A stretch of 64,000 bases of DNA from Hymenobacter cellulosivorans. Lineage in GTDB: Bacteria > Bacteroidota > Bacteroidia > Cytophagales > Hymenobacteraceae. The notes below the pieces were generated by a model. The model ran no database searches. It was not told the DNA's origin and saw only the letters and a list, made by a program, of their open reading frames with translations. The position numbers were made by a program, and so were the translations under genes. This document shows positions 1-9,253 of the stretch, piece after piece (position 1 is the first letter of the stretch; every line of letters begins with the position of its first letter). The stretch covers positions 3,538,501 through 3,602,500 of the forward strand of contig NZ_CP095049.1 of NCBI RefSeq assembly GCF_022919135.1, read 5' to 3'.

Positions 1-427
1 GCACCGTCACGAAGCCGTAGCGGTGCTGCACGCTGGCCGCGTAGGGAAAGCGCCCGTGCCGGTCCCGCTCCTCGGAGAAAAGCTCCTGCCAGCCGCTGAG
101 CAGATAGAAAGCGGCGGCAATAATGTCGGCGTGAATAAATACGCGCCCGTCGGGGACCCACTCCAGCAGGGGCTTATCCGGGGCTGCATCGAAGAAAAAG
201 GGAATTGACTGGCCCAGCCATTCCCGGCAGTTGGGGGCCGGCGGGTACGGCTGAGTTTGGGTAAAAAACGCCTTGCTGCCCTCTACAATCTGCACTTGCC
301 CCTGCGCCTCCGCGTAGCCAATGCGGACATCGGGCACAGCAGTATATGCCCGTCGGAAGTGTTCCAGCACATACGCCAGGCGGGTTTCGGCGGATACAGG
401 GGCAGCAGGGGGCAAGGGCGGCAGCAT
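1..427 (-). CDS. Polysaccharide deacetylase family protein, N-terminal part (runs off left edge)
   Basis: This frame is open from an ATG at 427 to the left edge, about 142 residues. The reading includes PDVRIGYAEAQG, QSIPFFFDAAP, VFIHADIIAAAFYLLSGWQE and RHGRFPYAASVQHRYGF. That style matches the N-terminal region (I believe DUF7033) found in front of a carbohydrate deacetylase domain in Bacteroidota surface-glycan loci. The catalytic deacetylase domain would lie outside the window, so its activity cannot be checked. The gene starts 54 bp after the stop of the surface-polysaccharide gene and probably belongs to the same leftward operon as the pseudaminic acid genes. No in-frame ATG exists between the upstream TGA (482-484) and 427, although a TTG is possible. 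The family assignment is from recognition, not a search. Confidence 0.6.
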   Translation of the reverse strand, partial: MLPPLPPAAPVSAETRLAYVLEHFRRAYTAVPDVRIGYAEAQGQVQIVEGSKAFFTQTQPYPPAPNCREWLGQSIPFFFDAAPDKPLLEWVPDGRVFIHADIIAAAFYLLSGWQELFSEERDRHGRFPYAASVQHRYGFVTV

Positions 428-481
428 AGAGCCGCAAAGTACGGCAAAGCGTCCGGCTTCACTTTGCTTGTCAGGCAATAA

Positions 482-1786
482 TCAGGTGCTTAGGCTTGGC
501 GGGGTCAGCCACTCAGCCAGCAGGCGCACGGCCCGCTGCTGGCTGCGGCCCTCGTCGGGCGTGCCCAAGGTAGCGTTGTAGTAGGCGGCCCGGCGGTAGA
601 GGTCGGCGGGCTTGTGCTGCTGGTAGCGGCGCAGCAGTTCGCCCAGCGCCGGTAGCGTGTCGGCCCGCTCTACCAGGCCGTGGGCCGCGTAGCCGTAGTA
701 GTCGTCGGCCACGCCGTGGGTCCCAAAGCGGAAGTACAGACTTACCACATTGAGCAAGGTAGCTTCGAGGTGGGTGCTGGTATCGGCGGCAATCAGGGCG
801 TCCTGCTGGCCCAAAAACTCGAAGACGTTCTGCTGACGGGCGTCGGAAAATAGCAATGGCGGGTGCTGTTGCTGCAAAAAGCCAAAGTCGCGCCGGTCGC
901 CGGGGTGGGGGCGCAGGGTGAAGCGCAGGGCCGGAAACTCCTGCAGCAGATACTCCACGGTGGCGGTTATAGCGGCCGTTTCGTCCAGCATGTTGATGGC
1001 AATTCCGACCCGCCCCACGGCTGAATTCAGGTTCTTGCCTGGCAAAAAAGCGTCGGCTTTGGGCATACCCACCAACGCGACGCGGCCCCGCACCGGCCCG
1101 CACTGCTGGTACTTGTCCAGCGCGTCCTGGCCTTCGAGCAAGCTAAGGTCGAAGCCCAGGGGCGGAAAATTGGTGCTCACGCTGGCGTGCTGCACGTAAG
1201 CCGTGGGCACCCCGCAGGCCCGGGCGGCCAGCAGCAGAGCCCGGGCGTCGTCGTTGTGGTCGTTGGCAAAGACAATGGCCCGGGGCCGGTAGTGGCGCAA
1301 TGCCCGCACGTAGACCTCGTAGTAGCCAATGGCGTTGAAAATCAGGTCAAAAAAGCGCCAGACCCGCCCGCCTTCGGTCTTTTGTAAGCCCCGAAAAATG
1401 AAAGGCAACTGCCAGTAATATAGTAGCTTCCGCCGCAACGACAACCGGTTGACCTGCCCGTTATACCGCCCGATTTCCTTGCTCTGCCCTGCCACCAGCA
1501 CACTGTCGGGCCGGGCCTCCCGGATAAAGCGCAGGGCCTCGTAGTTGTTCTGGCTCACCACATAAAGCCACACCGTGCCCCGCAGCGGCTCGGGGTTCCG
1601 GATGGGCTGAAACACGTTGCCGACCAGGCGCAGAGCCGCGTAGCCGGCTACTTTCAGTAGGCGGCGCAAGGGGTTGGGCGGGGAGATGGGAGCCAGCGTC
1701 CGGGCTGGCAACGAGGCAAACAGGTCTGTAAACCGCAGTTGCAGAATGTCACGGGTCCGGACTACGGCGGCAGCCAGCAGGGTCAT
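482..1786 (-). CDS. GT-B-like surface polysaccharide biosynthesis protein / candidate glycosyltransferase
   Basis: A 434-aa protein without a signal peptide. The second half has the hallmarks of GT-B transferases of the CDP-glycerophosphotransferase/capsule type: a QHA motif at residues 199-201, then a nucleotide-sugar lobe with RPHPGD at 292-297 and an AADTSTHLEATLL stretch like the donor-binding segment. It starts 9 bp after pseI and is followed by a deacetylase gene. As the only transferase-like product in the pseudaminic acid operon, it could move pseudaminic acid from CMP-Pse onto a surface glycan. That role is inferred from position; a role in capsule or O-antigen chain synthesis with another donor is equally possible. 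Confidence 0.55.
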   Translation of the reverse strand: MTLLAAAVVRTRDILQLRFTDLFASLPARTLAPISPPNPLRRLLKVAGYAALRLVGNVFQPIRNPEPLRGTVWLYVVSQNNYEALRFIREARPDSVLVAGQSKEIGRYNGQVNRLSLRRKLLYYWQLPFIFRGLQKTEGGRVWRFFDLIFNAIGYYEVYVRALRHYRPRAIVFANDHNDDARALLLAARACGVPTAYVQHASVSTNFPPLGFDLSLLEGQDALDKYQQCGPVRGRVALVGMPKADAFLPGKNLNSAVGRVGIAINMLDETAAITATVEYLLQEFPALRFTLRPHPGDRRDFGFLQQQHPPLLFSDARQQNVFEFLGQQDALIAADTSTHLEATLLNVVSLYFRFGTHGVADDYYGYAAHGLVERADTLPALGELLRRYQQHKPADLYRRAAYYNATLGTPDEGRSQQRAVRLLAEWLTPPSLST

Positions 1787-1795
1787 AGGCCGCCG

Positions 1796-2839
1796 TTAAA
1801 GGGCTTCCCAGGTCATCGGAGTACCTGCCGTCAAGCTTTGTCGGGCTGGCTTGCCCAGGAGCTGGTCGTAGTAACGCGGGGGCAAACCGTCACCAGGCCG
1901 CACCACCCGCAGGTTTTCCTTGGTGAAAGGCTCTCCAGCCTGGATATCCTGGGCCACGTACAGGGAACGTTTGTAAAGGCGGCTGTTTTTCTCGGCCCGC
2001 TGCACGCCGTACTGAATCTGGCCCAGAGCCTGCCAGGCCCGCTCTGTTTCGGTTACCAGCAGGGCTACTTCCTCGGGCTCCAGGGAAAATGCTGAGTCTA
2101 CACCCCCATCAGCCCGGCGCAGGGTCACATGCTTTTCCACCACACTGGCACCCAAGGCCACCGCCGCTACTGCCGCACCTACGCCCATGGTATGGTCAGA
2201 GAGGCCAATGGGGTAGTCCGGGAAGAGTTGGGTCAGGTGAGCAATGGTGCGCAGGTTCGTATTCTCAGGCGTAGCGGGGTAGGTGCTGGTGCACTTGAGC
2301 AGCACCAGTTCTCGGCAGCCAGCTTCTTGTAGCACAGCCACGGCCTCGGCTACTTCAGCCAGGGTGCTGGCTCCGGTACTCATAATAACGGGCTTGCCTG
2401 TAGCCGCTACTCGGCGCAGCAAGGGCCAGTCTGTGTTCTCGAACGAGGCGATTTTGTAAGCTGGCACGTCCAGGTTTTCCAGAAAGTCGACGGCTGACTC
2501 ATCGAATGGCGAGCTGAATGCCAGCATTCCGTGATACTTAGCCCGGTCGAACAGGACTTTGTGCCAGTCCCAGGGCGTATGGGCTTCCTGGTACAAGTCG
2601 TGCAGCTCCCGGCCGTACCACAAGGAGTTAGGGTCCTCGATTCGGTGCACGCCGGGCAGCGTCATGGTGTCGGCGGTGTAAGTCTGGAGCTTGATGGCAT
2701 GGGCACCGGCAGCAGCCATGGCGTCCACAATGGCCAAGCCCCGGTCGAGAGACTGGTTGTGGTTGCCGCTGAGCTCGGCAATAATAAACGGGGGGTGGTC
2801 GGGGCCGACTAGGCGGCCACCTATCGAAACAGTAGACAT
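1796..2839 (-). CDS. pseI: Pseudaminic acid synthase PseI
   Basis: A 347-aa protein, the usual length for the NeuB/PseI family, which condenses 2,4-diacetamido-2,4,6-trideoxy-L-altrose with phosphoenolpyruvate to form pseudaminic acid. The N-terminal TIM barrel begins FIIAELSGNHNQS (about 18-30) and carries AHAIKLQTYTADT and VIMSTGAST. A C-terminal SAF (antifreeze-like) domain covers about 285-345, with RSLYVAQDIQAGEPFT and LRVVRPGDGLPP. PseI is preferred over NeuB or LegI because the gene lies between pseH and downstream glycan genes in a complete pse set. Spacing to pseH is 27 bp and to the next gene 9 bp, so it is cotranscribed. Confidence 0.9.
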   Translation of the reverse strand: MSTVSIGGRLVGPDHPPFIIAELSGNHNQSLDRGLAIVDAMAAAGAHAIKLQTYTADTMTLPGVHRIEDPNSLWYGRELHDLYQEAHTPWDWHKVLFDRAKYHGMLAFSSPFDESAVDFLENLDVPAYKIASFENTDWPLLRRVAATGKPVIMSTGASTLAEVAEAVAVLQEAGCRELVLLKCTSTYPATPENTNLRTIAHLTQLFPDYPIGLSDHTMGVGAAVAAVALGASVVEKHVTLRRADGGVDSAFSLEPEEVALLVTETERAWQALGQIQYGVQRAEKNSRLYKRSLYVAQDIQAGEPFTKENLRVVRPGDGLPPRYYDQLLGKPARQSLTAGTPMTWEAL

Positions 2840-2866
2840 GCGTTGCGTAACAAAGGTGGGTTCTGC

Positions 2867-3439
2867 TTAGGCGGAAACCGGAAAAAATGCGGGGTTGAAG
2901 CAGGCTACTAGGATTCGGTCAACAGGTTTGTCATCAACCAAATAATGGCCTTTGAGGCGGCCCTCTTCGACCCAGCCGGCCCGGGTGTAGGCTTTAAAGG
3001 AGCTTTGGTTGGTTTCGAACATGCCCCCGAACAGCTTGCGGATACCAAACTCCTCGAAAGCAATGGCATTGCCCAACCGGATGGCCTCAATGGCCAGCCC
3101 CTTGCCGTGAAAGCGCCGGTCGCCGATAAGCACCACCAGATCCGAAATCTTGTGGTCCCGGTTGATAGGCCCTACCTTGATGGTCCCAATGCAAGCATCC
3201 GTTTCCCGGTCGATAATGGCGAAAACGTAGACCGTACCGGAAGCAATGCCCTGTTCAATGCTCTGTAACAGCGACTCGCGGGTGTGAGTCTGGCGAGAGT
3301 TCGTGTAGAACCGCATCAGGTCCTCGTCCTGGAACCAGCTCAGAAAAGCGTCGTCGATGTCTGCGGGTTTGAGGCTGCGCAAAAGCAGGCGCTCTGAGGT
3401 GTAGGACTTGCTTAGGTGAACCAAGGCTGTTTCTTCCAT
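2867..3439 (-). CDS. pseH: GNAT N-acetyltransferase, probable PseH
   Basis: A 190-aa GNAT-fold acetyltransferase. The sequence shows the RimJ/RimL-like start (SERLLLRSLKPADIDDAF), a central beta-bulge region (ACIGTIKVGPI), the acetyl-CoA loop around RRFHGKGLAIEAIRLG and the late strand FEEFGIRKLFGGMF. In the pseudaminic acid pathway PseH acetylates the 4-amino group of UDP-4-amino-4,6-dideoxy-L-AltNAc using acetyl-CoA. This specific role comes from its place between pseG (26 bp) and pseI (27 bp). On sequence alone it could only be called a GNAT enzyme. Confidence 0.85.
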   Translation of the reverse strand: MEETALVHLSKSYTSERLLLRSLKPADIDDAFLSWFQDEDLMRFYTNSRQTHTRESLLQSIEQGIASGTVYVFAIIDRETDACIGTIKVGPINRDHKISDLVVLIGDRRFHGKGLAIEAIRLGNAIAFEEFGIRKLFGGMFETNQSSFKAYTRAGWVEEGRLKGHYLVDDKPVDRILVACFNPAFFPVSA

Positions 3440-3465
3440 TGGGTAAAGATAACCGACTTCGTAAT

Positions 3466-4494
3466 CTACGGCACTATTTCGGGGCCAGCAGGCAGCAAAT
3501 GGCGAAACTCGTTCTGCAGGCGCCCAGGGCCAGGCGCCTGCACGTAGGGTTGGCGGGGGTGATGCTCTAGGTAGTAGAGAGCCTCGGTAAGAATAGCTTG
3601 TAAGTCGCCGACGGCAATATTGTTTAGGTCACCGAGGGAAAAAGCCTGCTGGTTTTCGTGTACGTAGGTGGCTAGATGCCGCTGATTTTCTACATAATAT
3701 CCTGTTGCCACGGCTTTACCCAAAAAGAGGCTTTCAATCAGGATGGTACTGGCCGGGCACACAATGGCATCGTGGCCTTGAAGCAGGTCTGCCATTTGCG
3801 GGGCCGCGGCGTTCTGGTAAAAGGTGACTTGCTTTCGTGGATACCCGGCGGCCAGTTCTTGTAGCTGCGGGGTGTGGGGAAAGGCACTGCCGGTGATAAC
3901 GCCAATTTCAGCTACGGCCTCCACTGGTAGCAGCGCGGCAAGAAACCGGCTGGTCAGTTGCAGCGGATCAGCGCCCCCAAAGCAGATCAGCACCTTCTCA
4001 GCCGGAGTGGGAGGTGCGGGCAGGCGGAAACCGGCCAGGAAGGGGGCGCGGAGCAAAGAGTAGTCGGGGCCGAGGCAAAACCGCGTTTCGGCCCGGGCTT
4101 GATACATGGCTGGCGTCACGCCCGGGGAATGGTTGATAATTAAATCGGCGGCAGAAGGCCAGGCGCGCAGATCATCAATGACCACCAGCCGGCAGCCGCT
4201 AGTCTGGAGCGTGTGCTGATAGGCAGTATCAAACGAGTAACCATCCAGCACTACCACGTCGTTTGGCTGGACCTGGGCGGCCAAGTACGCTGCTTCCTGG
4301 GCAATGGGCTGGACCGGCAATTCCAGCAGCGTTACCTGGGCTTGGCCGAGTAATTCCCGAATAGCGGCCGACGGATTCTGAATGGCAAACCAGCACGGCG
4401 CCACCGTCCGGACCATGTCGACCAGGGCCAGGGAACGAACCACGTGCCCCAACCCAATCGTGGCGTTGCCATCGGCGCGGAAAAGAAGGCGCAT
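3466..4494 (-). CDS. pseG: UDP-2,4-diacetamido-2,4,6-trideoxy-beta-L-altropyranose hydrolase PseG
   Basis: A 342-aa GT-B-fold hydrolase that removes UDP from the PseH product to give the free sugar used by PseI. The N-terminal motif IGLGHVVRSL (13-22) puts a histidine at position 17, matching the catalytic histidine described for Campylobacter PseG. VVLDGYSFD, LRAPFLAGFR, CFGGADP (donor lobe start) and the late segment CPASTILIESLFLGKAVATGY fit the family. It lies 36 bp after pseF and 26 bp before pseH in the same operon. Confidence 0.9.
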   Translation of the reverse strand: MRLLFRADGNATIGLGHVVRSLALVDMVRTVAPCWFAIQNPSAAIRELLGQAQVTLLELPVQPIAQEAAYLAAQVQPNDVVVLDGYSFDTAYQHTLQTSGCRLVVIDDLRAWPSAADLIINHSPGVTPAMYQARAETRFCLGPDYSLLRAPFLAGFRLPAPPTPAEKVLICFGGADPLQLTSRFLAALLPVEAVAEIGVITGSAFPHTPQLQELAAGYPRKQVTFYQNAAAPQMADLLQGHDAIVCPASTILIESLFLGKAVATGYYVENQRHLATYVHENQQAFSLGDLNNIAVGDLQAILTEALYYLEHHPRQPYVQAPGPGRLQNEFRHLLPAGPEIVP

Positions 4495-4530
4495 GCAGTA
4501 GAAGTTAGCGTAGCTAAAGCGGAGAGCTTT

Positions 4531-5268
4531 CTACTTCGTGAAATCGTATTTTTTCTGCTCAATGGCTGCATTCAGCGCCACCAGCTCGGGGTGCTGGTCC
4601 AGCAGGGTTACCAAGGCTTCGGTAGATAACCCATCAGCGTCATATTGCTCCAGCAACACCTTAATCAGCTCCCAGTCCTCGGGGGTGTCGAGCGTGATGC
4701 GAAACCGGCTGGCATCGGTAGGGTGCAGCACGTGAGCAAACTCTACCTGACCTGACCGGTTCTGATGAATATAGGGCGTGACATGCTCCCGGTCCGATTC
4801 ACTGCTGGCGTTTTGCTGGGCCTGATTCAGGAGGTGGAAAGAGAAAACCTCGAAGTCGAGCCCCCGCGGAAAGGTACGTTGCAAGCCATTGCTCATGTAA
4901 AGCTGCGGGTTGGCGGCGGCCTCGTAGCGTTGTACGGCCTGCCTAATCAGCTGCCCATCAATCAAAGGGCAATCGGATGTGACGCGCACGATGGTGTCGA
5001 GGCCAAACTGCGTGGCCGTTTTGTAATAGCGGCTCAGTACGTCGGCCGAGTCGCCGCGGTAGCAGGGTACCTGGTGTTGCCGGGCCCATTGTTCCAGTAC
5101 GTCGTCTTCCGGAGCAGTGGTAGTGGCCAAATACACTGGCAGGCCACTGGTTTGCAGGCGGGTAAGGTGGAACTCCAGCATGCTGCGGCCCCGGGCCGTC
5201 ATGAGGACTTTGCCCGGTAGGCGGGTGCTGCCCATGCGGGCCTGGGAGATGATGCCAATCTTACTCAT
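4531..5268 (-). CDS. pseF: Pseudaminic acid cytidylyltransferase PseF
   Basis: A 245-aa cytidylyltransferase of the SpsF/PseF type that activates pseudaminic acid as CMP-Pse. The nucleotide-binding start is IGIISQARMGSTRLPGKVLM (about 4-23), followed by the conserved DCPLIDGQLI and RITLDTPEDWELI. The ATG overlaps the pseC stop as ATGA (5265-5268), so translation is probably coupled. It differs from NeuA-type enzymes by its SpsF-like start and by residing with the other pse genes. Confidence 0.9.
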   Translation of the reverse strand: MSKIGIISQARMGSTRLPGKVLMTARGRSMLEFHLTRLQTSGLPVYLATTTAPEDDVLEQWARQHQVPCYRGDSADVLSRYYKTATQFGLDTIVRVTSDCPLIDGQLIRQAVQRYEAAANPQLYMSNGLQRTFPRGLDFEVFSFHLLNQAQQNASSESDREHVTPYIHQNRSGQVEFAHVLHPTDASRFRITLDTPEDWELIKVLLEQYDADGLSTEALVTLLDQHPELVALNAAIEQKKYDFTK

Positions 5269-6428
5269 GCCACAAATTTCCGAATGCTGGCAATTACGTA
5301 CTGCTGCTCCTCGTCGGTTAAGGTCGGGAACATCGGAATACTCAGGCAGTGGGCGTAGTAGTGCTCAGCCTGCGGAAAATCACCTTCTTGCCAGCCCAGC
5401 TCCTGGTAGTACGGCATGGTATGCACCGGAATGTAGTGTACCTGGGCAAAAATCTGCCGTTCCCGCAGGAAGTCGTACAGTCCTTTCCGGTTGGCTACCT
5501 GAATAATGTACAGATGATAGGCATGTCCGGGAGCCGTAGCTAGGGTCGTCACGGCGGTCAGTTCAGCAAAGGCTTCATCGTAGCGGGCGGCCAACTCGCG
5601 CCGTCGTGCTAACCCCGTATCGGCCCGTTCCAGCTGACTTATGCCTAAGGCACAGAGCATGTCCGGAATACGGTAATTGTAGCCCAGGGCTTGCATTTCC
5701 ATGTACCAGCCCCCGTCGTGGCGCTGCATCTTGGCGGGGTCCTTTGTGATACCGTGAGTGCGCAACATCAGCAGCTTTTCGTAGAGTTCGGGGCTGTTGG
5801 TCGTGACCATGCCGCCTTCACCGGTGGCAATATGCTTGACCGGGTGAAAGGAGAAAATAGCTAGGTCGGCCAGCTGTCCGTTGCCGCAGTGCTGTTCCCG
5901 GCCCTGGCTGTCGGTAAAAAAGCCGCCGGGCGCGTGACAGGCGTCCTCAATAATCCAGAGGCCAAACTCGTCGGCCAGTTGCCGGGCTTCTTCCAGGTTT
6001 ACCGGCAAGCCGGCAAAGTCTACCGGAATCAGACCTTGGAAATAGCCTTTGGGGTGGGCTTCCAGCAACGCCCGGACTTTAGCTAGGTCAATCAGTGCGG
6101 TGGCAGGGTCAATATCGGCAAAATGCACCTCGCCACCACAATAGCGCACACAGTTGGCCGAAGCAGCAAAAGTGATGGGCGTAGTAATGACGCGCTGACC
6201 AGGTGCTACGCCCAGCGCCAGCGTACACAAGTGTAGCGCTGCTGTACCGTTGCTTACGGCCACAGCGTAACGTACCCCAATATAGGCGGCAAACTTTTCC
6301 TCGAACTCGGCCACCTTCGGTCCTTGGGTCAGAAAATCAGAGCGCAAGGTTGCCGTGACAGCCTGAATGTCGGAGTCGGTAATGTGTTGGCGCCCATAGG
6401 GAATGGGGTGTTGAGGCTGAAAAGGCAT
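5265..6428 (-). CDS. pseC: UDP-4-amino-4,6-dideoxy-N-acetyl-beta-L-altrosamine transaminase PseC
   Basis: A 387-aa DegT/DnrJ/EryC1-family PLP aminotransferase that aminates the PseB product. The substrate-binding start is IPYGRQHITDSDI, the phosphate-binding segment is SNGTAALHL (59-67), and the PLP lysine is K198 in FSFHPVKHIATGEGG. I chose the ATG at 6428 rather than the longer frame at 6506, because the extra 26 residues (rich in Ala, Leu and Ser) have no counterpart in the family and 387 aa is the normal length. It is the first gene of the leftward pse operon, and its stop overlaps the pseF start. Confidence 0.9.
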   Translation of the reverse strand: MPFQPQHPIPYGRQHITDSDIQAVTATLRSDFLTQGPKVAEFEEKFAAYIGVRYAVAVSNGTAALHLCTLALGVAPGQRVITTPITFAASANCVRYCGGEVHFADIDPATALIDLAKVRALLEAHPKGYFQGLIPVDFAGLPVNLEEARQLADEFGLWIIEDACHAPGGFFTDSQGREQHCGNGQLADLAIFSFHPVKHIATGEGGMVTTNSPELYEKLLMLRTHGITKDPAKMQRHDGGWYMEMQALGYNYRIPDMLCALGISQLERADTGLARRRELAARYDEAFAELTAVTTLATAPGHAYHLYIIQVANRKGLYDFLRERQIFAQVHYIPVHTMPYYQELGWQEGDFPQAEHYYAHCLSIPMFPTLTDEEQQYVIASIRKFVA

Positions 6429-6658
6429 AGGAAAAGGAAAGGAGCTAAGAACAAGAAGTGCAGCTGTCTGAGCCCGGTTCCCCGCGCTAGCCTGAACTGA
6501 TTGCAAATATACAGTAAGCCGATAGTTGGAAGTTGAGCAAGGATAGCAGTCTTATGAGGTAAGGTTCTGCTTACAGCACCGTTTTGTATATACCTTTACG
6601 CTGTTAAATTCCATCTAATCAGCAGTAGCTGACCTCAACTGTTATTGGCTTCGTTCGA

Positions 6659-9160
6659 ATGAAGAAACTGTTTACTTATCTGGTTGTTCTTTGGTGTTTG
6701 CCAATCCGGCTGTTGGCCCAACAGGAAAATAACAATTGGTACTTTGGTAATAATGCTGCTATTAGCTTCGCCAGCGGCACCCCAGTTGCTTTGCTAAACA
6801 GTGCCATGGTTACGTATGAAGCCACAGCTACCGTGTCCGACGGGGCTGGTGCCCTGTTGTTCTATACGAACAGCGTAAATGTGTGGAACCGTAACCACCA
6901 AATTATGACCAATGGGCTGTTAATTGGGGGCAACGAATCAGCCTCACAGGGTGCCCTGATTGTAAAAAACCCGGCTAATGCAGCTCAGTATTATGTGTTC
7001 GTTGTTGATGGCTGCGAAAATCAGCTACGGGACGGGTTGAAATACTCAGTGGTGGATATGAGCCAAAATAATGGTCTGGGAGCCGTAACCGCCCGTGGCG
7101 TTCAGTTAAGTACTATCTCAATGACTGAGCGGGTAACGGCCGTACCGCACGCCAACGGCCGAGACACCTGGATTATCACCCATGGATGGCAATCGAGTAC
7201 GTTCTATAGTTACCTGCTTTCGCCGGCGGGAATAGCTACTACACCTATTACCACTAACATTGGTTCTGTTCACTCCGGCGGGGGCGGTACTTATGGCAAT
7301 GCGAATGCCGTAGGCTACATGAAGGCTTCGCCGAATGGAAATAAGTTCGCTATATCCATGCGCGACAATATCTTCGAGTTGTTTGATTTCAACAATAATA
7401 CCGGTCAGTTTTCCAACTATGTGCCGCTCCAAAGATTTTACCGCAGCTACGGAGTAGCCTTCTCGCCAAATGGTACCCGACTCTATGGTACCACACTTGA
7501 TGGGGGCAATATCTATCAGTTTAACTTGCTGGCTGGTTCTGCTAACGCCATTGCCGCGTCGGCCACATTGGTTGCCACTCCTGGTTTCTGTGGGGCTCTG
7601 CAACTAGGGCCTGATAAGCAGATTTACCTGGCTCAGTACAATAGCCAATATTTGGGTGCTATTCCGAACCCTGATGCCTTAGGAACTTCCTGTGGCTTCA
7701 ATGACCGTGCTGTATTTCTAGGCGGTCGACAAAGCCAACTGGGGTTGCCTAACTTTCCCAGCAGTCCGGCTCCAGTAGCTCCCACCGCCACCTTTTCAGC
7801 TACTTCCGCGTGCCTGGGAACGGCCTCCAGCTTCACGGCTTCTACCTCACCTAGTCTGCTGAACGCTACATTTACCTGGAACTACGGCGACCCAGCCTCT
7901 GGCTCAGCCAATACCGGTACCGGGCAGACGTCTACGCACACTTACAGCACCGCGGGTACCTATACCGTCACGCTGAGCGTAGTGGCCCCCGGTATTGTCC
8001 TCCCCTTGAGCATCACCCAGCAAGTCACAGTTAATGCTCTGCCCGTAGTAAATCTGGGGTCGGTGGCCCAGCAGGTATGCCAGGGTAGCCAGCTGGTGCT
8101 CAATGCCGGTCCGCAGCCTGCTGGCACTACTTTCCGTTGGCAGGATGGCTCCACTGGTACGACCTATGCGGCGGCCAGTACTGGCATTTACACCGTTGAT
8201 GTTACTTCGGCCGCTGGGTGCGTGACTAGGGCCAGCGTGAGCGTGCAGGTGCTGCCCGCGCCCCTTGTGAACCTAGGTCCCAACCGACAGGTGTGCCAAG
8301 GGCAAAGCCTCGTGCTAACGGCTGGCGCCCAGCCCGCCGGCACCACGTATCGGTGGCAGGATGGCTCCACGGCCAGCACGTTTGCGGTCGGCAGCGCGGG
8401 TACTTATACGGTGCAGGTTACTTCACCTGCTGGCTGTACGGCCCAAAGCAGCGTGGCAGTGCAGTACGTGGCGCCTCCCACGGCTAGCCTGGGAGCTGCT
8501 ACTCAAGTACTCTGCGAAGGGCAAAGCCTCACGCTGAGTGCTGGTGCCCAACCGGCAGGTACTACCTACCGGTGGCAAGACGGTACTACAGCCAGTACCT
8601 TTACCGCTACCCGAGCCGGAACGTATAGCGTTACGGTTACCTCGGCGGCGGGCTGCAGTACGCAGGCTGCCACTACCGTTACTATGAGTCCAGTACCCAG
8701 CGTGCAGCTTGGAGCCGACATCAGCTCCTGCTTGGATCAGCCGGTACTACTGCAGGCCAATGCCCAACCGGCGGGCAGCACCTACCGGTGGCAGGATGGC
8801 TCCACAGCCAGCACGTTTGCCGCCGTTACGGCCGGCACCTACTCCTTGGTTGTAACCACGCCAGGGGGCTGTACCGGCCAGGACGAAATTGTGGTGCGCC
8901 CCAGCGACTGTCCTTTTACTATTCCCAACGTGTTTACCCCCAACGGGGACCGGTTAAACGAGACCTTCGTGCTAAAGGGGCTCAACCCTCAACTCTGGCG
9001 ACTAGAGGTATACAACCGCTGGGGCACCCGCATTTACCAAACGGCCAGCTACGACAACAAATGGGACGCGGCTGGTCAAGCGGCCGGCACGTATTATTAC
9101 CTGCTTACGCGGATAGCTGATGGCCAGCAGTACCGGGGGTGGGTGGAAGTAGTCCGGTAA
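6659..9160 (+). CDS. Secreted PKD/Ig-repeat protein with T9SS type B (gliding-motility-associated) C-terminal domain
   Basis: An 833-aa exported protein. A signal peptide (MKKLFTYLVVLWCLPIRLLA, 1-20) precedes a beta-propeller-like region to about 370. A PKD domain follows at about 375-462 (TFTWNYGDPASG, STHTYSTAGTYTVTLSV). Then come four tandem repeats of about 72 residues (DNA 8050-8910), each with a C.G..L.L.AG.QPAGTT(Y/F)RWQDG core, and finally a type B sorting domain (IPNVFTPNGDRLNETF, LEVYNRWGTRIY, GTYYYLL) that targets the protein to the type IX secretion system. It probably acts outside the cell as an adhesin or matrix component. It is transcribed toward pseB, from which a bidirectional terminator separates it. 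A TATACCTTTA -7-like stretch lies about 65 bp upstream. Codon use is less GC-rich in the first 900 bp than in its neighbours. Confidence 0.8.
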   Translation: MKKLFTYLVVLWCLPIRLLAQQENNNWYFGNNAAISFASGTPVALLNSAMVTYEATATVSDGAGALLFYTNSVNVWNRNHQIMTNGLLIGGNESASQGALIVKNPANAAQYYVFVVDGCENQLRDGLKYSVVDMSQNNGLGAVTARGVQLSTISMTERVTAVPHANGRDTWIITHGWQSSTFYSYLLSPAGIATTPITTNIGSVHSGGGGTYGNANAVGYMKASPNGNKFAISMRDNIFELFDFNNNTGQFSNYVPLQRFYRSYGVAFSPNGTRLYGTTLDGGNIYQFNLLAGSANAIAASATLVATPGFCGALQLGPDKQIYLAQYNSQYLGAIPNPDALGTSCGFNDRAVFLGGRQSQLGLPNFPSSPAPVAPTATFSATSACLGTASSFTASTSPSLLNATFTWNYGDPASGSANTGTGQTSTHTYSTAGTYTVTLSVVAPGIVLPLSITQQVTVNALPVVNLGSVAQQVCQGSQLVLNAGPQPAGTTFRWQDGSTGTTYAAASTGIYTVDVTSAAGCVTRASVSVQVLPAPLVNLGPNRQVCQGQSLVLTAGAQPAGTTYRWQDGSTASTFAVGSAGTYTVQVTSPAGCTAQSSVAVQYVAPPTASLGAATQVLCEGQSLTLSAGAQPAGTTYRWQDGTTASTFTATRAGTYSVTVTSAAGCSTQAATTVTMSPVPSVQLGADISSCLDQPVLLQANAQPAGSTYRWQDGSTASTFAAVTAGTYSLVVTTPGGCTGQDEIVVRPSDCPFTIPNVFTPNGDRLNETFVLKGLNPQLWRLEVYNRWGTRIYQTASYDNKWDAAGQAAGTYYYLLTRIADGQQYRGWVEVVR

Positions 9161-9177
9161 GTCGATGATTCGGAAAA

Positions 9178-9232
9178 GCATTAACTAAAAGAGGGCGTTC
9201 CTACTGCAGGAACGCCCTCTTTTAGTTAATGC
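9178..9232. terminator. Bidirectional intrinsic terminator with 25-bp perfect arms
   Basis: Arms 9178-9202 and 9208-9232 are perfect reverse complements around a 5-nt loop (actgc). The stem has an A/T-rich outer part and a GC core (gagggcgttcct), so each strand reads a GC hairpin followed by a T-rich run. It sits between the convergent ends of the T9SS protein (9160) and pseB (9254) and should terminate both. Confidence 0.85.
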
Positions 9233-9253
9233 GCGGTGGCAGAATAGCCCAAT

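Noticed and set aside
8050..8910. Direct repeats suggesting a CRISPR or tandem-repeat array
   Set aside because: The ~217-bp repeats are in frame and encode four Ig-like protein domains.
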